64,000 nucleotides of DNA from contig NZ_JAXIVS010000005.1 in assembly GCF_034259325.1 (NCBI RefSeq), positions 434,001 to 498,000 of the forward strand, in the 5' to 3' direction. The notes under the pieces were generated by a model, which did no database searches, was not told where the DNA came from, and saw only the letters and a list, made by a program, of their open reading frames with translations. The position numbers were made by a program, and so were the translations under genes. Of this stretch, positions 42,692 to 53,580 are shown piece by piece. This DNA comes from Hyalangium ruber (lineage in GTDB: Bacteria; Myxococcota; Myxococcia; Myxococcales; Myxococcaceae). Each line of letters opens with the position of its first letter. Positions within the stretch are counted from its first letter, which is position 1.

Positions 42692-43725
42692 CGCCGTGCC
42701 TCCCGCAGCGCCTGGAGCGCCGCCTCCATCATGGGCCAGGGTCCACAGCCGATTCGGAGCGCATCCCCTACCCCGGTCAAGCCTTGGAATGCCCGGACGT
42801 TCACATCCAGCTCCCGCATGCGCGACGCGATCCGAGGCGCGTCTGGCAGCGGGACGAAGAGGAAATTGGCCTCGGACGGCATGGGCTCGAGGCCCTGTGC
42901 CTTCAGTGCCTCCGCCATCCGCTGGCGATTCGCCTTCGCCTCCTCGGCGCGCGCCTTCATCCAAGCGACATCCTCGGTGAGGGCGGCGATGGCCATGCGC
43001 TCGGCGATGCCGCTGTGCTTGTACGGGCCGCGCGCCTTCTCCACCTCGGCCACCAGCTCGGGACGCCCGATCGCATAGCCCACGCGCATGCCCGCCAGGC
43101 CAAACGCCTTGGAGAGCGTCCGGGTGACGAGCACGTTGGGCCGCGAGCGCACCAGGTCCACGTTGCTGGAGCTGGCGAACTCCACATACGCCTCATCCAC
43201 GAGGACGATGCCGGGGGCCGCGTCCACCAACCGCTCCAGGGCGGCGCGCGAGGCCACCGTGCTGGTGGGGTTGTTGGGTGAGCACACGTAGAGGAGCCGG
43301 GAGCCCGTGGCGAGCATCGCATCGACGTCGATGTCGAAGTCTGGGCGGAGCGGCACTGGGGTGAAATGCAGGCCGTTCACCTTCGCGAAGTAGCCCATCA
43401 TCGAGAAGGAAGGATCCGGCACGGCGATGCGCTCGCCGGGCTCCAGAAAGGCGCGCAAGGCACAGTCGATGAGATCATCCGAGCCGCAGCCCGTGGTCAG
43501 CCAGGAGGGCTCGAAGCCCGTGTACGCGGAGAGCGCCTGCTTGAGGTCCGGCGCGTAACTGATCGGGTACCGGGTGACGGTGGAGGTGGCGGCGTCGCGA
43601 AGGGCGCGCTCGGCGGCCGGGGGCATGCCGAAGAGGTTGGTGTTGTCGCTCAGGTCGACACGGCACGGCACCACGGGCGGAGCATAGAGCGAGATGTCCC
43701 GGTAGGAGGGTCGGGTGCGGATCAT
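42688..43725 (-). CDS. hisC: Histidinol-phosphate aminotransferase
   Basis: 345 residues, fold-type I PLP enzyme. NTNLFGMPP near 28, CGSDDLID near 80, CSPNNPTS near 150, VDEAYVEFA near 175 and the PLP-binding Lys in TRTLSKAFGLAGMRVGY near 205 are all in place. Located between hisD and hisH with 4-base overlaps on both sides. Confidence 0.95.
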   Translation of the reverse strand: MIRTRPSYRDISLYAPPVVPCRVDLSDNTNLFGMPPAAERALRDAATSTVTRYPISYAPDLKQALSAYTGFEPSWLTTGCGSDDLIDCALRAFLEPGERIAVPDPSFSMMGYFAKVNGLHFTPVPLRPDFDIDVDAMLATGSRLLYVCSPNNPTSTVASRAALERLVDAAPGIVLVDEAYVEFASSSNVDLVRSRPNVLVTRTLSKAFGLAGMRVGYAIGRPELVAEVEKARGPYKHSGIAERMAIAALTEDVAWMKARAEEAKANRQRMAEALKAQGLEPMPSEANFLFVPLPDAPRIASRMRELDVNVRAFQGLTGVGDALRIGCGPWPMMEAALQALREARR

Positions 43726-45023
43726 GGATTCCTCCAGGCCCGGGCGGCTTCGGCGTGAGCGAAGAGGCCCTCACTGTCGGCCAGGGCGCCCACGTCATCG
43801 GCGAGCCGCGCCGCCGCGTCCCGGTCCACGCGCTGGTAGGTCGTCCACCGGTAGAAGTCGAGCACGGACAGCCCCGAGTAGGCGTGCCCCAGGCCCGCGG
43901 TAGGAAGCACGTGGTTGGCGCCCGTCATGTAGTCACCGAAGGCCACGGAGGCGCGCTCGCCGAGGAACACGGTGCCACAGTTGCGCACGAGGGAGAGGTG
44001 CTCCTGGGGTGCGGCGGTGGCAATCAGCAGATGTTCGGGCGCGAAGTCCGAGACGAAGGGCCACGCCTCGTCCAGAGAGCCCACACTGAGCACGGCGCCG
44101 CGCTCGCGCAGGGCGGTAGCAACGATCTCCCGGCGTTGAGCCCGGGCCGCCGCGCGCTCCACCGCCGAGGCCACGGCTTCGGCCAGCGCGGAGCCCACCG
44201 CGAGCGTCACACAGCAGGCGTCCGGATCGTGCTCGGCCTGGGCGAGCATTTCGCGGGCCACGGCCTCTGGATTCGCCGATCCGTCGGCGACGACGAGGAT
44301 CTCACTGGGCCCGGCCGGCGCGTCGATGGCGACGGCGTCCACCACCTGGAGCTTGGCCGCGGCGACATAGGCATTGCCGGGGCCGACGATGCGATCCACG
44401 CGCGGCACGCTCTGGGTGCCATAGGCCATGGCCGCCACGGCGCCCGCTCCGCCCAGGGCGAAGACTCGGTCCGCGCCCGCGAGCGCCGCCGCCGCGAGGA
44501 CACCCGCCGCGGGCAGCCCATCCGGCCCTGGAGGCGAGCAGACGATGACCTCCCCTACTCCGGCCACCTTCGCCGGCACCACGCCCATGAGCACGCTGCT
44601 GGGGTACACGGCCCGGCCACCTGGTGCGTATACGCCCACGCGTCCGAGCGGATCGGGCCGCCGACCCACGACGACACCAGGCTCGGTCTCCACCTCGGTG
44701 GCGTGGGGGCGCTGAGCGGCGTGCGCCTTGGAGATGTTACGAGCGGCGCGCTCCAAGGCGTGGCGCACCTTCGGATCGAGCGAGGCGAGCGCCGCCTCCC
44801 AGCGGGACCGAGGCACCTCCACGGCGGTAAGGGTGGCACGGTCGAACTCTCGTGCCATCTCCAGGAGCGCCCGGTCCCCGTCACGGCGGACACGCTCGAT
44901 GATGTCGCGAGTGCGGGAGGCAACCTGGGCGTCGGACTGGCCCGAGCGGTCCAGGAGGCGACGTCGGTCCTCGGTGGACAGGGCGGCCAGGGGGCCGCGG
45001 TACTTGAGGGCGTCGGCGCTCAC
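43722..45023 (-). CDS. hisD: Histidinol dehydrogenase
   Basis: 433 residues. Zinc-dependent four-electron oxidation of histidinol to histidine. Signatures: VYAPGGRAVYPSSVLM, FALGGAGAVAAMAYGT, GPGNAYVAAAK, DAPAGPSEILVVAD, AQAEHDPDA, and FAPEHLLI with the catalytic Glu-His pair. The C-terminal SGLSVLDFYRWTTYQ is typical. Four-base overlaps with hisG and hisC. Confidence 0.96.
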   Translation of the reverse strand: MSADALKYRGPLAALSTEDRRRLLDRSGQSDAQVASRTRDIIERVRRDGDRALLEMAREFDRATLTAVEVPRSRWEAALASLDPKVRHALERAARNISKAHAAQRPHATEVETEPGVVVGRRPDPLGRVGVYAPGGRAVYPSSVLMGVVPAKVAGVGEVIVCSPPGPDGLPAAGVLAAAALAGADRVFALGGAGAVAAMAYGTQSVPRVDRIVGPGNAYVAAAKLQVVDAVAIDAPAGPSEILVVADGSANPEAVAREMLAQAEHDPDACCVTLAVGSALAEAVASAVERAAARAQRREIVATALRERGAVLSVGSLDEAWPFVSDFAPEHLLIATAAPQEHLSLVRNCGTVFLGERASVAFGDYMTGANHVLPTAGLGHAYSGLSVLDFYRWTTYQRVDRDAAARLADDVGALADSEGLFAHAEAARAWRNP

Positions 45024-45874
45024 GGCATCAACCTCTCGATGCGGGTGACGAGGATACCCTCGCAGCCCAGGGCCTTCAGGGCGTTGATGGTGCGGTAGAT
45101 GGTCTTGGCGGGGACGACGGCATGCACGGCGACGTAGTCACTGTTCAGGATGTCCACGACCGTGGGGCCATTCAGTCCGGGGAGCACTTCCCGTACGCCG
45201 GAGAGCGCCTTCCGAGGCACGTTGGCCATCAGGTAGCGCTTGCCCCGAGCGGCGAGCACCGAGCCCAGCGCCTGCTTCAGCTCCTCCAACTTGCGAGCGG
45301 CCTCTGGGGTGTTGCTCTTGCTGGCCACCAACCGGGCGCTGGACTCCAGCACGGTGACCACTTCGCGCAGACCGTTCATCTTGAGGGTGGAGCCCGTGGA
45401 GGTCAGGTCCACGACGATGTCCGCGATGCCCAGGTGGGGAGCAATCTCCGCCGCTCCGGACACGGGCACCACGGTGACCTGCTGCCCCCGCTTCTCGAAG
45501 AACTCCTGGGTGAGCCGGGGGAAGCAGGAGGCCACGCGCATCCCATTCTTCACATCGTCGGCGGAGGTGATGCCGCTCTCCTCACGGGCGGCGACGACGA
45601 GTCGGCACTTACCGAACTCCAGGTCCATCAGGAGGTCCAGCTCACGGCCGGCCTCGTTGACCAGGTCCCATCCGGTGACGCCGGCCTGGGCGGCGCCATC
45701 GGCGACGAACTCGGGGATGTCCTGAGCGCGGACGAAGATGGCTTCGAATTCACCGCCGAGGGAGGCAGTGAGCGCCCGCTCGCCACGGACGCGGACCTCG
45801 AGTCCGGCGTCATTGAACAGCTCACGAACCTCTTCGGAGAGGCGACCTTTGTTGGGGAGGGCGATCTTCAGCAT
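45020..45874 (-). CDS. hisG: ATP phosphoribosyltransferase, long form
   Basis: 284 residues from ATG 45874; a start at 45952 would run through the attenuator hairpin and is rejected. First and committed step of histidine synthesis. LKIALPNKGRLSEEV, AGVTGWDLV and the phosphoribosyl loop DLTSTGSTLKMNGL are present. The C-terminal 70 residues form the ACT-like regulatory domain of the long HisG_L form, so no HisZ is needed and feedback inhibition by histidine is expected. A perfect intrinsic terminator ends 41 bases upstream, and a His-rich leader ORF precedes it. Confidence 0.95.
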   Translation of the reverse strand: MLKIALPNKGRLSEEVRELFNDAGLEVRVRGERALTASLGGEFEAIFVRAQDIPEFVADGAAQAGVTGWDLVNEAGRELDLLMDLEFGKCRLVVAAREESGITSADDVKNGMRVASCFPRLTQEFFEKRGQQVTVVPVSGAAEIAPHLGIADIVVDLTSTGSTLKMNGLREVVTVLESSARLVASKSNTPEAARKLEELKQALGSVLAARGKRYLMANVPRKALSGVREVLPGLNGPTVVDILNSDYVAVHAVVPAKTIYRTINALKALGCEGILVTRIERLMP

Positions 45875-45915
45875 CGGGGGATTCCAGGGTGGTGTGTGGA
45901 GAGAACGCTGAAACG

Positions 45916-45945
45916 AAAAAAGCCCGTCCTGGGGGGACGGGCTTT
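45916..45945 (-). terminator. Attenuator terminator of the his operon
   Basis: On the minus strand AAAGCCCGTCC (45945-45935), a 5-base loop, then GGACGGGCTTT (45929-45919) running into a T tract: an 11-bp perfect stem ending in six U. It lies between the leader ORF and hisG and points towards hisG, which has no other gene upstream to terminate. A leader segment GACGGG (46021-46016) is identical to part of its 3' arm and could pair with the 5' arm (CCCGTC, 45941-45936) as an antiterminator. Confidence 0.88.
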
Positions 45946-45979
45946 CGGTCACTGCGGCAGGGCCGGGAGGGTGGTTCTT

Positions 45980-46069
45980 CTAGGCAGTCACCCAGGCATG
46001 CGCGCGGCGAGCGGTCCCGTCAGGGCCGAGCCGATGATGCGCATGATGGTGATGCACGGAGAGACGCAC
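45980..46069 (-). CDS. hisL: his operon leader peptide (attenuator)
   Basis: Short frame GTG 46069 to TAG 45980, 29 codons, starting MRLSVHHHHAHHRLG; a second in-frame GTG at 46057 gives 25 codons. Six of seven consecutive residues are His (CAT CAC CAT CAT GCG CAT CAT, 46054-46034), and another His follows near the end. It sits directly before a perfect intrinsic terminator and hisG, the classical layout of ribosome-mediated attenuation. Within it CATGCGC (46045-46039) is complementary to GCGCATG (46003-45997), a candidate pause stem that a ribosome stalled on the His codons would open. No good Shine-Dalgarno is placed for either GTG. The his-run and context are direct observation; the mechanism is inferred. 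Confidence 0.8.
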   Translation of the reverse strand: MRLSVHHHHAHHRLGPDGTARRAHAWVTA

Positions 46070-46078
46070 GGCTCCATG

Positions 46079-46106
46079 AGTATCGGAAAGCGCCCCGACC
46101 CGTCAA
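46079..46106 (-). promoter_or_regulatory. Candidate sigma-70-type promoter of the his operon
   Basis: TTGACG (46106-46101), a 16-base spacer, and GATACT (46084-46079) on the minus strand match the -35 and -10 consensus at 5/6 and 4/6. The start would fall near 46073, only a few bases before the first leader GTG, so the leader might be translated nearly leaderless. The remaining bases 46107-46250 up to the divergent Rpn gene showed nothing else. Confidence 0.5.
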
Positions 46107-46250
46107 CCAGGACGCCCCCCAACCCAAGCGTCCCGAATGAGAGACTCAGCATCTCCCGAGCGGGACTGTCGCTGTCTGCGGCAAGTCCTCAACGCTGCCG
46201 TTTGCCTGCACGCCAGCGCTGGCCCGTCTCATGCTTGAGCGCTGCGGGCG

Positions 46251-47267
46251 ATGTCCGGCCCGCACGATCTCTTTGTTCGCTTCACCTTCGGCCACCCCGA
46301 GCGAGCCGCCGCCGAGCTGCGGGCTGTGCTGCCACCCGAGGTGGTGGCCCAGGTGGACTGGTCCACGCTGAATCGTGAGCCAAGCTCGGTGGTGGACCCG
46401 GAGCTACGAGAGACCGAGAGCGATCTGCTGTTCTCAGCCCGCGTTCGGAGTGGCCGTTCAGTCCTCTTCTATGTGTTGCTGGAGCACCAGTCGTCGGTGG
46501 ACCCGTGGATGGCCCTGCGCATGCTGCGTTATGTCGTTCGCCAGCTCGACCACTGGCGCAAACAGCACCCTGAGCGCGTGCGGCTGCCAGTCATCATCCC
46601 GCTGGTCATGTACCACGGGCCCGAAGGCGCCTGGTCCGCGCCTCGCCGTATCGAAGAACTCTTCGACTTCCCTCAAGAGGGTGCGCGCCCAGAGACCTGG
46701 AAAGCGCTGGTGCCGCACTTCGGATATCGGGTGGATGACCTGACCTCTGAGCGAGCAGAGGCATGGATGGCGCGTCCCGGCCCACCGCTGGTGCGGCTGG
46801 CGTTACTGGCCCTGCGCTTCGGGCGCACCCTGGAACTGGCTCAGCAGTTGCCGGGTTGGACTGCGCTCTTCGAGCAGGTGAGCGCGGCTCCGGGCGGGGT
46901 CGAAGAGGTAGGTACGGTGGTACACTACCTACTACGGGTAGGAACTCCCTCCTCACAGACCCTCGTAGTGGGCATGCTACGTTCTGTGGTGGGGGTGCAA
47001 CGAGCGGAGGAGTTGATGGGAACCTGGGGTGAGGAATTCCTTGAAAAAGGCCGCCAGCAAGGTTGGCTCAAGGGATTGGCCGAGGGGCAAGCCAAGGGAC
47101 GTGCCGAGGGTGTTCTCCGGATTCTGGCCACGCGCGGCGTGCAGGTGGATGACACCACCCGGCAACGCATACTGGCATGCACAGACTTGGCGACCCTCGA
47201 TCGCTGGTTCGACCGCGCCCTGGCAGCCACCCGCCTCTCGGATGTGCTGGAAGACAAAGGACAGTGA
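46251..47267 (+). CDS. Rpn-family recombination-promoting nuclease / putative transposase
   Basis: 338 residues. N-terminal PD-(D/E)xK-type nuclease domain: SGPHDLFVRFTFGHPE, then ETESDLLFSARV with the metal Asp and FYVLLEHQSS with the E-x-Q site, followed by MALRMLRYVVRQLDHW and PVIIPLVMYHGP, all diagnostic of the Rpn (YhgA-like) family. The C-terminus carries the usual Gly/Lys/Glu-rich helix (GWLKGLAEGQAKGRAEG). Known members cut DNA and stimulate RecA-independent recombination. No inverted repeats or partner gene were seen, so it is a stand-alone copy divergent from his. Confidence 0.88.
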   Translation: MSGPHDLFVRFTFGHPERAAAELRAVLPPEVVAQVDWSTLNREPSSVVDPELRETESDLLFSARVRSGRSVLFYVLLEHQSSVDPWMALRMLRYVVRQLDHWRKQHPERVRLPVIIPLVMYHGPEGAWSAPRRIEELFDFPQEGARPETWKALVPHFGYRVDDLTSERAEAWMARPGPPLVRLALLALRFGRTLELAQQLPGWTALFEQVSAAPGGVEEVGTVVHYLLRVGTPSSQTLVVGMLRSVVGVQRAEELMGTWGEEFLEKGRQQGWLKGLAEGQAKGRAEGVLRILATRGVQVDDTTRQRILACTDLATLDRWFDRALAATRLSDVLEDKGQ

Positions 47268-47292
47268 CCCCAAAGCGTCGTAAGCAGGCGCC

Positions 47293-48411
47293 ATGAGTGT
47301 CACGGACGTCATCATCGTGGGCGGCGGAGTCATGGGCTGTGGCATCGCCCTGCGCCTGCGCCAGGCCGGTGTGAAAGTCACCGTACTGGAGCGCTCCATC
47401 CCCGGCGCCGAGGCCTCCAGCGCCGCTGCGGGCATCCTCGGCCCACAGATGGAAGCCGAAGGCCCTGGCCCCTTTCTCGAGCTGTGCCTGCGCAGCCGCG
47501 CCCTCTACGCCGGCCTCGCCTCCGAGCTGCGCGAGCTCACCGGCGTGGACATCGCCTACCTCCCCTGCGGCGTCCTCAAGGCCGCATTCACCGAAGGAGA
47601 GGTCCACCACCTGGAGGCCGCCGCCGCCTGGCAGCGGGCCATCGGCCTGCGCGCGGAGCTGCTCGACAACGCTCAGGCCCGCGAGGTCGAACCCCAGCTC
47701 TCCCCGCTCGTCCTGGCCGCCCTGCGCTTCCCCGACGACCACCAGGTCGACAACCGGCTCCTGGTCCGCGCCCTCTCCATGGCCGCCGCGCGCGTGGGCG
47801 CCACCTTCCGCAGCGGCTACGTGCGCGGGGTCATCGAAGAGCGCGGCCGCGCCGTCGGCGTGGACCTCGACGGAGAGCCCCTCCGAGCCGACGCCGTCGT
47901 CATCGCCGCCGGCTCCTGGTCCGGCCTCGTGCAGGGCAGCGCGCTCGACCCGCGCATCGTCCGCCCCGCCCGAGGGCAGATGGTTCAGCTCCAGACACGG
48001 CTGCCCGTCATCACCCACATCCTTACCTCCGAGAAGGGCTACCTCGTGCCTCGCACGGACGGGCGCCTCATCGCCGGCAGCACCATGGAGTTCGCTGGCT
48101 TCGACAAGCAGGTGACCGCCGAAGGGCTCGCTCGCATCCTCGCCATGGCCGTGGAGCTGTGCCCCACCCTCGGCCACGCCTCCGTCACCGAGTCCTGGGC
48201 CGGCTTCCGCCCCTACACCGAGGATCGCCTGCCCATCCTCGGCCCCGGCCCCCTGCCCGGCCTCTTCCTGGCCACCGGCCACTTCCGCAACGGCATCCTC
48301 CTGGCGCCCCTCACGGCCAAGCTCGTGACGCAGTGCCTCCTGGGAGAGCGCCCCTCGGTGGACCTCACACCCTTCCGGTATGACCGTTTCAGTGCTAGGG
48401 CACCAGCCTGA
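47293..48411 (+). CDS. thiO: FAD-dependent glycine oxidase (ThiO-like)
   Basis: 372 residues, DAO family. FAD-binding DVIIVGGGVMGCGIALRL at the start with ERSIPGAEASSAAAGILGPQ, and late SWAGFRPYTEDRLPILGP and GHFRNGILLAPLTAKL as in ThiO. Glycine oxidase supplies dehydroglycine for the thiazole of thiamine. ThiC lies 4 kb away on the other strand but thiG, thiS and thiF are not in the window, so other amine-oxidase functions cannot be excluded. ATG 47293, 25 bases after the Rpn gene. Confidence 0.85.
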   Translation: MSVTDVIIVGGGVMGCGIALRLRQAGVKVTVLERSIPGAEASSAAAGILGPQMEAEGPGPFLELCLRSRALYAGLASELRELTGVDIAYLPCGVLKAAFTEGEVHHLEAAAAWQRAIGLRAELLDNAQAREVEPQLSPLVLAALRFPDDHQVDNRLLVRALSMAAARVGATFRSGYVRGVIEERGRAVGVDLDGEPLRADAVVIAAGSWSGLVQGSALDPRIVRPARGQMVQLQTRLPVITHILTSEKGYLVPRTDGRLIAGSTMEFAGFDKQVTAEGLARILAMAVELCPTLGHASVTESWAGFRPYTEDRLPILGPGPLPGLFLATGHFRNGILLAPLTAKLVTQCLLGERPSVDLTPFRYDRFSARAPA

Positions 48412-48529
48412 AGCACCCTGAAGCAACCTGCCGCATCCCGGATAGGGGGGCGACCGGCAAGGCAGGGAAGGTGGTAAATACGCGTACCTGTTGGCGATCG
48501 AAACCCGGAAACCTCTAGAATCCCCCCCC

Positions 48530-49726
48530 GTGGAAGCCATTCCCCCCGCTCCTCCCCGCATCCTCATCGTGGACGACGACGACTCCGTCCGCGACGTCAT
48601 CTCCGTCCTCCTCACGGAGGAGGGCTACAACTGCGTCGTCGCCAGCGGCGCCGAGATGGCGCTGGACGTCGCCAGCGAGGCCGAGACGCCCCTGGTGATC
48701 AGCGACATGAAGATGCCGGGCCGGGATGGTCTCTGGCTGCTGGAGAACCTGCGCGAGCGGCTCCCGGACACCTCGGTCATCATGCTCACCGGCTACGGCG
48801 ACACCGAGTCCGCGGTGGACTGTCTTCGCCGCGGCGCGGTGGACTACCTGCTCAAGCCACCCAAGCTGACGGACCTCATCCGCGCCATCGAGCGCGCCCT
48901 GGCCAAGCGCCGGATCGAGCTGGCCCGGAAGCGGTACCAGAAGAAGCTCGAGCGCAAGGTGCGTGACCGCACCGCCGAGCTGCGCACGGCACTCAAGGAC
49001 ATCGCCAACACGTACCAGAACACGCTGCTGGCGCTGGTGGCGGCGCTGGACGCGCGCGAGCACGAGACGTCGGACCACTCGCAGCGCGTCGTCTCCTACA
49101 CCTCGGCCATCGCCCACCGCATGAGCATTGGCGGCAAGGATCTCGACGAGATCGGCCGCGGGGCGCTGCTGCACGACATCGGGAAGATCGGCGTGCCGGA
49201 CGCGGTGCTGCTCAAGCCGGGCAAGCTCACCCCGGACGAGTGGATGGAGATGCGCAAGCACCCGGACATCGGCTTCCAGATGATCCAGAACATCCCCTTC
49301 CTGGACACGCCGGCGCAGATCGTCCTGTCGCACCAGGAGCGGTGGGACGGGGCCGGCTACCCGCGCAACCTGCAGAAGCACGAGATCCACATCGGCGCGC
49401 GCATCTTCGCGGTGGCGGACACGCTGGACGCGATGACGAGCGACCGGCCGTACCGCAAGGGCACCACGTTCGCCAACGCCATCCAGGAGATCAAACGCTG
49501 CGCCAACACGCAGTTCGATCCCGAGGTGGTGCGGGCGTTCCTGGACATCGGCGAAGAGGGCCTGGTCCGCATCAAGATGGAGATGGCCGAGCGCAAGCTC
49601 AAGCCGCTCGAGGTGGAGGCGCAGGCCCAGGAGGCCGAGGCCGAGCTGGAAAAGCTCACCGAGGACGACGACATGGAGCTGACGCCCGCTCCCGAATCGG
49701 CCCTGCCCTACCTCCCCAAGAACTAA
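48530..49726 (+). CDS. Response regulator with HD-GYP phosphodiesterase domain
   Basis: 398 residues. REC at about 10-125 with Asp59 in LVISDMKMPG and Lys in LLKPPKL. A coiled coil (about 135-175) links to an HD-GYP domain: SDHSQRV, HDIGKIGVPD, KHPDIGFQM and HQERWDGAGYP, which is complete for cyclic-di-GMP hydrolysis. The tail is acidic (EDDDMELTP). GTG 48530 follows a C-run after AGAATC, like the hisG leader; TTG 48491 would add 13 residues and also lacks a clear ribosome site. Expected to lower c-di-GMP in response to an unlinked kinase. Confidence 0.92.
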   Translation: MEAIPPAPPRILIVDDDDSVRDVISVLLTEEGYNCVVASGAEMALDVASEAETPLVISDMKMPGRDGLWLLENLRERLPDTSVIMLTGYGDTESAVDCLRRGAVDYLLKPPKLTDLIRAIERALAKRRIELARKRYQKKLERKVRDRTAELRTALKDIANTYQNTLLALVAALDAREHETSDHSQRVVSYTSAIAHRMSIGGKDLDEIGRGALLHDIGKIGVPDAVLLKPGKLTPDEWMEMRKHPDIGFQMIQNIPFLDTPAQIVLSHQERWDGAGYPRNLQKHEIHIGARIFAVADTLDAMTSDRPYRKGTTFANAIQEIKRCANTQFDPEVVRAFLDIGEEGLVRIKMEMAERKLKPLEVEAQAQEAEAELEKLTEDDDMELTPAPESALPYLPKN

Positions 49727-49804
49727 GGCTCCCGGGCACCGCTGAACGTTTCCCCGCGCGGAGGACTGTTCCCCGCGTGGAAGGCTGTTAAAGAGAAGCC
49801 CGTG

Positions 49805-50812
<1,008 letters not shown>

Positions 50813-50826
50813 GGCCACAAACGCCA

Positions 50827-50865
50827 CGGGCGAGCACGGCGCCCCGAGGGGAGCCGCCTCGCCCG
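50827..50865. terminator. Bidirectional terminator between moaA and the DUF4870 gene
   Basis: CGGGCGAG (50827-50834) pairs with CTCGCCCG (50858-50865); inside, CGGC pairs with GCCG and CCCC with GGGG around a 2-base loop, making one long interrupted stem in the 72-base gap between convergent genes. Confidence 0.7.
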
Positions 50866-50884
50866 CGAGAGCCGCTGTCCCGAG

Positions 50885-51253
50885 CTACTTCACCAGCCGC
50901 ATGGTGGCCGGGTAGCGGTAGAACTGGCCTTCCTTGGCCTTCAGCCCGGCGATGATGCCGAGCACCGTGGCCCCGATGAACACCACCGGCAGCAGCAGCG
51001 CGCCGATGCACACCGCGGTGAGCACGGTGGAGACCACGTAGCCGATGAAGACGCCGATCTGGAAGTTGAGCGCCTCGACCGCCTGAGACTTCACCCAGGG
51101 CGACTGCTCGCCCTTGGTGGCCATGATGATGGCCGGCACGATGATCGGGAAGACGATGCCACCAATGTGCGCCAGGAGCGCCATGGTCTTGTCATCCTCA
51201 GTCGGTGCCGGTGAGCCCGTCAGGAACGGCGAGCCCTGCTGTTGCTGCTCCAT
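50885..51253 (-). CDS. DUF4870 (Tic20-like) small membrane protein
   Basis: 122 residues. A Gln-rich start and DDKTMALLAHIGGI lead to about three membrane helices (IVFPIIVPAIIMAT; FQIGVFIGYVVSTVLTAVCIGALLLP; VVFIGATVLGIIAGL), with SPWVKSQAVEALNFQI between, which is the DUF4870 signature. Function unknown. It is a single gene between moaA and thiC. No nearby regulator was recognised. Confidence 0.85.
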   Translation of the reverse strand: MEQQQQGSPFLTGSPAPTEDDKTMALLAHIGGIVFPIIVPAIIMATKGEQSPWVKSQAVEALNFQIGVFIGYVVSTVLTAVCIGALLLPVVFIGATVLGIIAGLKAKEGQFYRYPATMRLVK

Positions 51254-51371
51254 GGAAACCCCCTACAAAAGTGTACGGGCGCGTGTACCGCGCCCTTTCG
51301 CCGCATTCTTGCCAGTGCCCGGCTGAAATGTCACGCAACGGGTAGCGCAGTGTGTCAACGGGCCCAGGGTC

Positions 51372-53390
<2,019 letters not shown>

Positions 53391-53580
53391 ACGAGGCGAG
53401 GGTGTAGCGCACGGGGGAGCACCATTCAACCTGCCCCGCAGGATCTGCGGAGTGTCCGTTGGGGACGCAAACCTTGCGCCCCTCCCGCCTCGGTCCCACC
53501 GTCCTTCTGGGGGACCGTGGCCTGGACCCGAAAGTGCATTGCCGAATCTCGAAGCCATTTCGAGCTGGAGTCACTTCATC
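53391..53580 (+). other. Leader region of the CBS gene with several hairpins
   Basis: Four perfect stems: CCGCAG/CTGCGG at 53436-53450, CGCAA/TTGCG near 53466-53478, CGGTCCC/GGGACCG at 53491-53517 and CTCGAA/TTCGAG at 53548-53564; the last ends one base before the CBS ribosome site GGAG. No convincing promoter hexamers were seen. Confidence 0.45.

Noticed and set aside
45990-46077. ATG-started leader frame MEPCVSPCITIMR
   Set aside because: A frame exists from ATG 46077 but it has no His run; the GTG frame next to it is the one that fits attenuation.
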